A stretch of DNA of 64,000 nt from Bacillus haynesii (GTDB taxonomy: Bacteria > Bacillota > Bacilli > Bacillales > Bacillaceae). The stretch is taken from positions 1-64,000 of the forward strand of contig NZ_MRBL01000002.1 of the NCBI RefSeq assembly GCF_001969855.1, read 5' to 3'. Shown piece by piece: positions 59,913 through 64,000 of this stretch. The first letter of the stretch is position 1, and every line of letters starts with the position of its first letter. Under the pieces are notes generated by a model. The model searched no databases. It was not told the DNA's origin and saw nothing but the letters and a program-made list of their open reading frames with translations. The translations under genes were made by a program, and so were the position numbers.

Positions 59913-61451
59913 GTGTCTGAAAAACTGGATCTTTCCCGCTTTGAAAAAAAGATCGTCATCCGCAATATAGAAGAAAAAGATATCGACAGCATCATCGGGC
60001 TGCAAGAGCTTTGTTTTCCGGGAATGATCCCATGGAAACGGGCGCATCTGGAAAGTCATTTGGAACACTTCCCGGAAGGCCAGTTTTGCGCAGAGCTTGA
60101 CGGAGAAGTGATCGGTTCCTGTTCAAGCCTGTTAATCAACTTTGATGAATATGATGACAGACATACATGGCAGGATATTACAGATGACGGGTATATTACA
60201 AATCACAATCCCGACGGCTTAAACATGTACGGAATCGAGGTCATGGTTCATCCTGAATACAGACGGATGAAGATCGGCCACCGTCTCTATGAAGCGCGAA
60301 AAGATCTGGCAAGGCGCTTGAATTTAAAGAGCATTATCATCGGCGGCAGGATCCCGAACTATCATAAGTACGCTTCCGAGATGACGCCGAGGGAGTATGT
60401 CGAACAAGTCATCCACCACCAGATCTATGATCCGGTCCTTTCGTTTCAGCTGTTGAACGGATTTACGATGATGAGAATCAACCCGAACTATCTCCCGGAT
60501 GACAGAGCATCAAGCAAATATGCGACATTGATGGAGTGGAATAATGTCGACTACTTGCCGCAGACGAAACGCTATTACAAATCAGCTTTTCCGGTGAGAA
60601 TCTGCGTGATTCAATATGAGATGAAGCAGATTCATTCCTTCGAAGAGTTTGCCAACCAAGTCGAATACTATGCAGATGTAGCTTCAGACGCGGGAGCGGA
60701 TTTTGCCGTCTATCCCGAAATCTTTACGACGCAGCTGATGTCGTTTCTTGAAGAGCGCTCACCGAGCCTGGCCGTTCAGCGGATTACCGAATATACAGAA
60801 GACTATATCAGCCTGTTCACAGACCTTGCCGTTAAATACAATGTCAACATTATCGGCGGTTCCCACTTCGTTGAAGAAGAAGGAAAGATCTACAATATCG
60901 CTTACTTGTTCAGAAGAGACGGAACCATTGAAAAGCAATATAAGCTTCATATTACCCCGAATGAACGAAAATGGTGGGGCATCAGCAGGGGGGACGAGGT
61001 GCGCGTCTTTGACACAGACTGCGGCAAAATCGCGATCCAGATCTGCTATGACATCGAGTTCCCCGAACTCGGCAGAATTGCAACCGAAAAAGGGGCCAAG
61101 ATTATTTTTACCCCTTTCTGTACGGAAGACCGCCAAGGCTATTTGCGAGTCAGATACTGCGCTCAAGCAAGAGCGGTTGAAAATCAGGTATACACGGTTA
61201 TTTCCGGCACAGTCGGCAATCTGCCGCAAACCGAAAATATGGATATCCAATATGCGCAATCCGCGATTTTTGCTCCTTCAGATTTTGAATTTGCAAGGGA
61301 TGGAATCGTCGGCGAATGCAATCCAAACATTGAGATGGTGGTCATCGGCGATGTCGACCTGGAAATTCTCAGAAGACAGCGGCAGGACGGAACGGTCCGG
61401 CAGCTCAAGGACAGACGCCATGACATTTACAGGATTCATTATAAAAAATAG
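59913..61451 (+). CDS. yhcX: GNAT acetyltransferase fused to a nitrilase-type amidohydrolase, YhcX
   Basis: 512 residues from GTG 59913 behind GAGGAGGAATGG. Residues about 10-200 are a GNAT domain (GLNMYGIEVMVHPEYRRMKI, then GHRLYEARKDL). Residues about 225-505 are a nitrilase-superfamily domain with the Glu-Lys-Cys triad: FAVYPEIFTT, KLHITPNERKWWG and AIQICYDIEFPELGR. The two activities in one chain suggest acylation and amide hydrolysis of one small substrate. The B. subtilis counterpart has the same fusion. Confidence 0.93.
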   Translation: MSEKLDLSRFEKKIVIRNIEEKDIDSIIGLQELCFPGMIPWKRAHLESHLEHFPEGQFCAELDGEVIGSCSSLLINFDEYDDRHTWQDITDDGYITNHNPDGLNMYGIEVMVHPEYRRMKIGHRLYEARKDLARRLNLKSIIIGGRIPNYHKYASEMTPREYVEQVIHHQIYDPVLSFQLLNGFTMMRINPNYLPDDRASSKYATLMEWNNVDYLPQTKRYYKSAFPVRICVIQYEMKQIHSFEEFANQVEYYADVASDAGADFAVYPEIFTTQLMSFLEERSPSLAVQRITEYTEDYISLFTDLAVKYNVNIIGGSHFVEEEGKIYNIAYLFRRDGTIEKQYKLHITPNERKWWGISRGDEVRVFDTDCGKIAIQICYDIEFPELGRIATEKGAKIIFTPFCTEDRQGYLRVRYCAQARAVENQVYTVISGTVGNLPQTENMDIQYAQSAIFAPSDFEFARDGIVGECNPNIEMVVIGDVDLEILRRQRQDGTVRQLKDRRHDIYRIHYKK

Positions 61452-61461
61452 CAGAATCGTT

Positions 61462-61486
61462 GCCGGCCGCTTGAGGCCGGCTTTTT
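61462..61486 (+). terminator. Terminator of yhcW-yhcX
   Basis: GCCGGCC at 61462-61468 pairs with GGCCGGC at 61475-61481, followed by five T residues. Confidence 0.92.
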
Positions 61487-61490
61487 CATG

Positions 61491-61519
61491 TTGACTTTTA
61501 GCTTTATTTTTCATATATT
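61491..61519 (+). promoter_or_regulatory. Promoter of the ABC-F leader transcript
   Basis: TTGACT at 61491-61496, a 17-base spacer and TATATT at 61514-61519, about 26 bases before the leader start codon and directly after the yhcX terminator. Confidence 0.8.
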
Positions 61520-61545
61520 GTAACTATTAAAAGGAGGTGGAAAAG

Positions 61546-61680
61546 ATGAATCAAACTGGTAAGCGTATGACGGATATGCAAGCCCATCTGTATATTTGTC
61601 GCGCGATTTTTTCCGGAGAATGCGTATTACGGGATCAGTCTGCCCTTTTTTACACATTCAATTGGAAAAAATACCAGTGA
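61546..61680 (+). CDS. 44-codon leader peptide of the ABC-F gene
   Basis: ATG 61546 follows the near-consensus ribosome site AAAAGGAGGTGG. The frame MNQTGKRMTDMQAHLYICRA and on to FNWKKYQ ends at TGA 61680, 35 bases before a terminator, and the ABC-F gene starts after that terminator. Leader frame, terminator and ABC-F resistance factor is the arrangement of translational-stall attenuation known for vmlR, vga/msr and bmrCD genes (family knowledge). A slowed ribosome on the leader would let RNA polymerase through. At 44 codons it is long for such a leader, and the stall codon is not known. Confidence 0.65.
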   Translation: MNQTGKRMTDMQAHLYICRAIFSGECVLRDQSALFYTFNWKKYQ

Positions 61681-61714
61681 GAGACATCTGCCCACAATCG
61701 GATTTTCTGATGCT

Positions 61715-61746
61715 GACGGCGGGGTGTAAGCTCTGCCGTCTTTTTT
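61715..61746 (+). terminator. Attenuator terminator between leader and ABC-F gene
   Basis: GACGGCGGGG at 61715-61724 pairs with CTCTGCCGTC at 61731-61740 (two G-T pairs), loop TGTAAG, followed by six T residues. I did not find a convincing antiterminator by eye. Confidence 0.88.
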
Positions 61747-61785
61747 ATGCTCAGTGTCTCTTCACGGGATACGGAGGAAAGATAG

Positions 61786-63414
61786 ATGATGATATGCAGT
61801 TTGCAACATGTCGGGCAAACATACGGAGGACATACGATTTTCAACGGGCTGTCATGGGACCTGCACCAAGGGGAGCGAATCGGTCTGATCGGACGAAATG
61901 GGGAAGGGAAAACGACGTTATTGAAACTGATCAGCGGCCAAATGAAACCTGATGAAGGCCTTGTGACTTGGAAAAAAGGATTATCAACGGGGCTCTTGGA
62001 GCAGAATCCCGCATGGGACGGCAGCAAAACGGTAAAAGAGCTGCTGTATGACGTTTTTTCATCATTATGGAACACACAGCAAAAGCTTTCCCGGATTGAA
62101 CGTCAATTGGCAGTTGAAAAGGACGCGGAAAAACTCAGTCTTCTTTTGGAGAAGTACGGATCTTTGCAGGATGAATTTCAGCGAAAAGGCGGCTACGGCA
62201 TCAGTGCGCAAATCGAACGGGTGGCGCACGGTTTGAAAATTGAGCGGCTATTCGATGCCGAGTGGCGGGAGTTAAGCGGAGGAGAACGGACGAAAGCGGG
62301 TCTTGCCAGGCTTCTTCTGTCAGCTCCGGATCTGCTTTTGCTGGATGAACCGACAAACCATTTGGATTTGACAGCAATTGAATGGCTGACATCTTTTTTA
62401 AAGCAGTACAAAGGGACTGCGGTCATCGTATCGCATGACCGCTATTTCCTGGATGAATCGGTCACTTCGATTCTCGAAATCGACCAGGGAGAGCTACACT
62501 TTTACAAAGGCGGCTATACACACTATGCTGATGAACGGGAAGAGCGCCTCATGAGAGAATTTCATGACTATCAGGATCAGCAGAAGAAAATCAAAAAAAT
62601 GAAGGACACGATCAAGCGGCTGAAGGAATGGGCGAATCGCGCCAATCCTCCGAATGACGGCCTGCATCGGAGAGCGAAAAGCATGGAAAAAGCTTTGGAG
62701 CGCATGGAGAAGGTGAAGAAACCCGTACTGGAACGCAAAAAGATCGATTTAGCTTTCAGCATGGATGAACGAAGCGGAAAAGATGTCGTCAGGCTTGAGG
62801 ATGTCTGCAAAAGCTTCGGTGAGCGGGCGCTTTTTGACAATCTCAGTATGCATGTCCGTTTTCAGGAGCGCGCCGCTATCGTCGGGGAGAACGGCAGCGG
62901 CAAAACGACGCTGCTCAATATCATCAGCGGAAAGGAAACGCCAGACAGCGGTGACGTGCAGCTTGGCAGCAATTTATCAGCTGCATATCTGACTCAGCAT
63001 GTCGGTGAAATGGAAGAAGAGCGCACGGTTTTAGCCGAATTCCGTGAGCATGTTTCTGCATCAGAAGGCGAAGCCAGAATGATGCTTGCAAAGTTTTTGT
63101 TTTTCGGTCAATCCGTCTTTCAAAAAGTGAAAGATTTAAGCGGAGGCGAACGGATGCGGCTTCGCTTGGCACAGCTCGTTCACCAAAACCATAACGTGCT
63201 GATCCTCGATGAGCCGACAAACCATTTGGACATCGAATCGAAGGAGATGCTTGAAGAAGCATTAAGCCAATTTCAAGGGACGATTATTGCGGTTTCGCAC
63301 GACAGATACTTTCTTGACCGGCTTTTCAATGTCACCTGGTGGCTTGACGGCAGGAAACTCGTCAAGTATGAAGGGAACTATACATTCGCAAGGGGGAAGC
63401 GGCAGCAGGGTTGA
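61786..63414 (+). CDS. ABC-F family ribosome-associated ATPase (possible antibiotic resistance factor)
   Basis: 542 residues from ATG 61786 behind ACGGAGGAAAG. Two ATPase domains and no membrane part. First: Walker A GRNGEGKTT, signature LSGGERTKAGLARLL, DLLLLDEPTNHLD. Second: GENGSGKTT, LSGGERMRLRLAQLV, VLILDEPTNHLD. Between them a charged linker of about 80 residues (FHDYQDQQKKIKKMKDTIKR, LKEWANRANPPNDGLHRRAK), the part that reaches the P-site tRNA in ABC-F proteins. ABC-F factors either rescue ribosomes or displace antibiotics. The leader-terminator control suggests a resistance role against lincosamide, streptogramin or pleuromutilin drugs, by inference. Confidence 0.88.
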   Translation: MMICSLQHVGQTYGGHTIFNGLSWDLHQGERIGLIGRNGEGKTTLLKLISGQMKPDEGLVTWKKGLSTGLLEQNPAWDGSKTVKELLYDVFSSLWNTQQKLSRIERQLAVEKDAEKLSLLLEKYGSLQDEFQRKGGYGISAQIERVAHGLKIERLFDAEWRELSGGERTKAGLARLLLSAPDLLLLDEPTNHLDLTAIEWLTSFLKQYKGTAVIVSHDRYFLDESVTSILEIDQGELHFYKGGYTHYADEREERLMREFHDYQDQQKKIKKMKDTIKRLKEWANRANPPNDGLHRRAKSMEKALERMEKVKKPVLERKKIDLAFSMDERSGKDVVRLEDVCKSFGERALFDNLSMHVRFQERAAIVGENGSGKTTLLNIISGKETPDSGDVQLGSNLSAAYLTQHVGEMEEERTVLAEFREHVSASEGEARMMLAKFLFFGQSVFQKVKDLSGGERMRLRLAQLVHQNHNVLILDEPTNHLDIESKEMLEEALSQFQGTIIAVSHDRYFLDRLFNVTWWLDGRKLVKYEGNYTFARGKRQQG

Positions 63415-63552
63415 CACATTTTTATCACTTTTGATAGGATATTGCTACAGTTATAGAAGGCAAAAGCAATGGAATGTATGCACGGACTGTATATATTCTC
63501 TTTCAATATCTTAATTCTGCTTGATTTTGTTGTATGGGTATGCATACAAGTT

Positions 63553-63607
63553 AGGCAGCATTCAAACGCCTGGTTGACACAGGTTATTTGAGTGCTGCCT
63601 TTTTTTA
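63553..63607 (+). terminator. Long terminator hairpin after the ABC-F gene
   Basis: AGGCAGCATTCAAA at 63553-63566 pairs with TTTGAGTGCTGCCT at 63587-63600 (one G-T pair) with an inner CCTG/CAGG pair, followed by seven T residues. It lies about 140 bases after the ABC-F stop; the sequence between holds no gene. Confidence 0.85.
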
Positions 63608-63659
63608 TTGTCTTTCTGCCATAACTGTGAGAAAAGAAGAAATAATGGAGGGTTCTAGT

Positions 63660-64000
63660 ATGGCTTTTCGAAAACCGGATGAAATAGCGGATGCAGCAAT
63701 TGAAGCAGGGATGAAAAAAGTACAGCTCCCGCTGCCGTCTCTGCTTGTATTGGGGTTTTTAGGCGGCGCATTTATCGCGCTTGGGTACTTGCTTGATATC
63801 AGGGTAATCGGCGACCTGCCGAAAGAATGGGGAAGCCTGTCCAGCCTGATCGGAGCTGCCGTATTTCCTGTCGGTCTGATACTTGTTGTGCTCGCTGGCG
63901 CTGAATTGATCACAGGGAATATGATGTCCGTTGCGATGGCTTTATTTTCAAGAAAAATATCACTAAAACAATTGGCGGTTAACTGGGGAATCGTCACGAT
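63660..64000 (+). CDS. Formate/nitrite transporter-family channel (partial, 3' end outside the window)
   Basis: ATG 63660 with the ribosome site GGAGGG; 113 codons are present and the frame is open at the window end. The start MAFRKPDEIADAAIEAGMKK is typical of FNT proteins, followed by helices LPSLLVLGFLGGAFIALGYL and the helix-break region LVVLAGAELITGNMMSVAMA, where the TGN motif lines the pentameric channel. It carries formate, nitrite or a related small anion; B. subtilis has YwcJ and YrhG of this family. A terminator separates it from the ABC-F gene. Confidence 0.9.
   Translation, partial: MAFRKPDEIADAAIEAGMKKVQLPLPSLLVLGFLGGAFIALGYLLDIRVIGDLPKEWGSLSSLIGAAVFPVGLILVVLAGAELITGNMMSVAMALFSRKISLKQLAVNWGIVT

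Noticed and set aside
60748..61494. 248-codon frame on the same strand within yhcX
   Set aside because: Shifted-frame shadow over the highly conserved nitrilase domain of YhcX; no start signal.

Overview
The window reads as a chromosomal stretch of a Bacillus subtilis-group species. The gene order from the S14 paralogue (23.5 kb) to yhcX (61.4 kb) is the rpsN2-yhzB-queG-yhbB-trmL-yhbD-yhbE-yhbF-prkA-yhbH-yhbJ-yhcA...yhcX order known from B. subtilis, and the 5S-plus-16-tRNA array at the left end has the order of rrnD-trnD. The extra genes (TGS-membrane fusion, S9 peptidase, complete met transporter, PAS kinase, ABC-F factor) point to B. licheniformis/paralicheniformis rather than B. subtilis itself. 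This species call is inference from memory of gene order, not from a search.

Layout. 1-1.9 kb: 5S rRNA, apparently with its own promoter, and 16 tRNAs. 1.9-8.1 kb: a low-GC accessory patch starting at the 3' end of the last tRNA-Leu. It holds four broken tyrosine-recombinase genes, fragments of an XRE repressor, of a nuclease toxin and of a small phage-type protein, an intact Rap-Phr quorum-sensing pair, and two pairs that each join a secreted hydrophobic protein to a tiny membrane protein. 8.5-11.3 kb: a TGS-domain/acyltransferase-like membrane fusion, and an HXXEE protein divergent from a TetR-type regulator. 11.4-18.5 kb: aroD, a TPP riboswitch with thiC, a 282-bp palindrome-bounded intergenic element, and ssuBACD for sulfonate sulfur. 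18.6-23.4 kb: an XRE regulator plus membrane protein with a tandem dyad operator, then a five-gene cassette (hydrophobic 70-residue peptide, ABC exporter, PqqD-like/M50 metalloprotease, two-helix membrane protein) that looks like an uncharacterised peptide-toxin system.

23.5-63.4 kb is the conserved backbone: Zur-controlled rpsN2, tRNA-Gly, queuosine and tRNA-methylation genes, bactofilins, the prkA-yhbH sporulation pair, a multidrug efflux operon, the yhcEFGHI ABC operon under a 34-bp palindromic GntR-type operator, cspB, a SAM-riboswitch metNPQ operon followed by the cystine carrier tcyP, spore and peptidase genes, a soluble PAS histidine kinase, and the cell-wall-anchored nuclease YhcR with its dedicated sortase. 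Then come yhcT-yhcX, an ABC-F ribosome factor preceded by a 44-codon leader and a terminator, and the start of a formate/nitrite-type channel gene cut by the window end.

Two themes link the genes. Sulfur supply is served by ssuBACD, metNPQ and tcyP. Competition and cell-cell interaction are served by Rap-Phr, the secreted toxin-like pairs, the peptide cassette and the attenuated ABC-F gene. All functional calls are by eye from sequence motifs and recalled family knowledge; no database search was possible.
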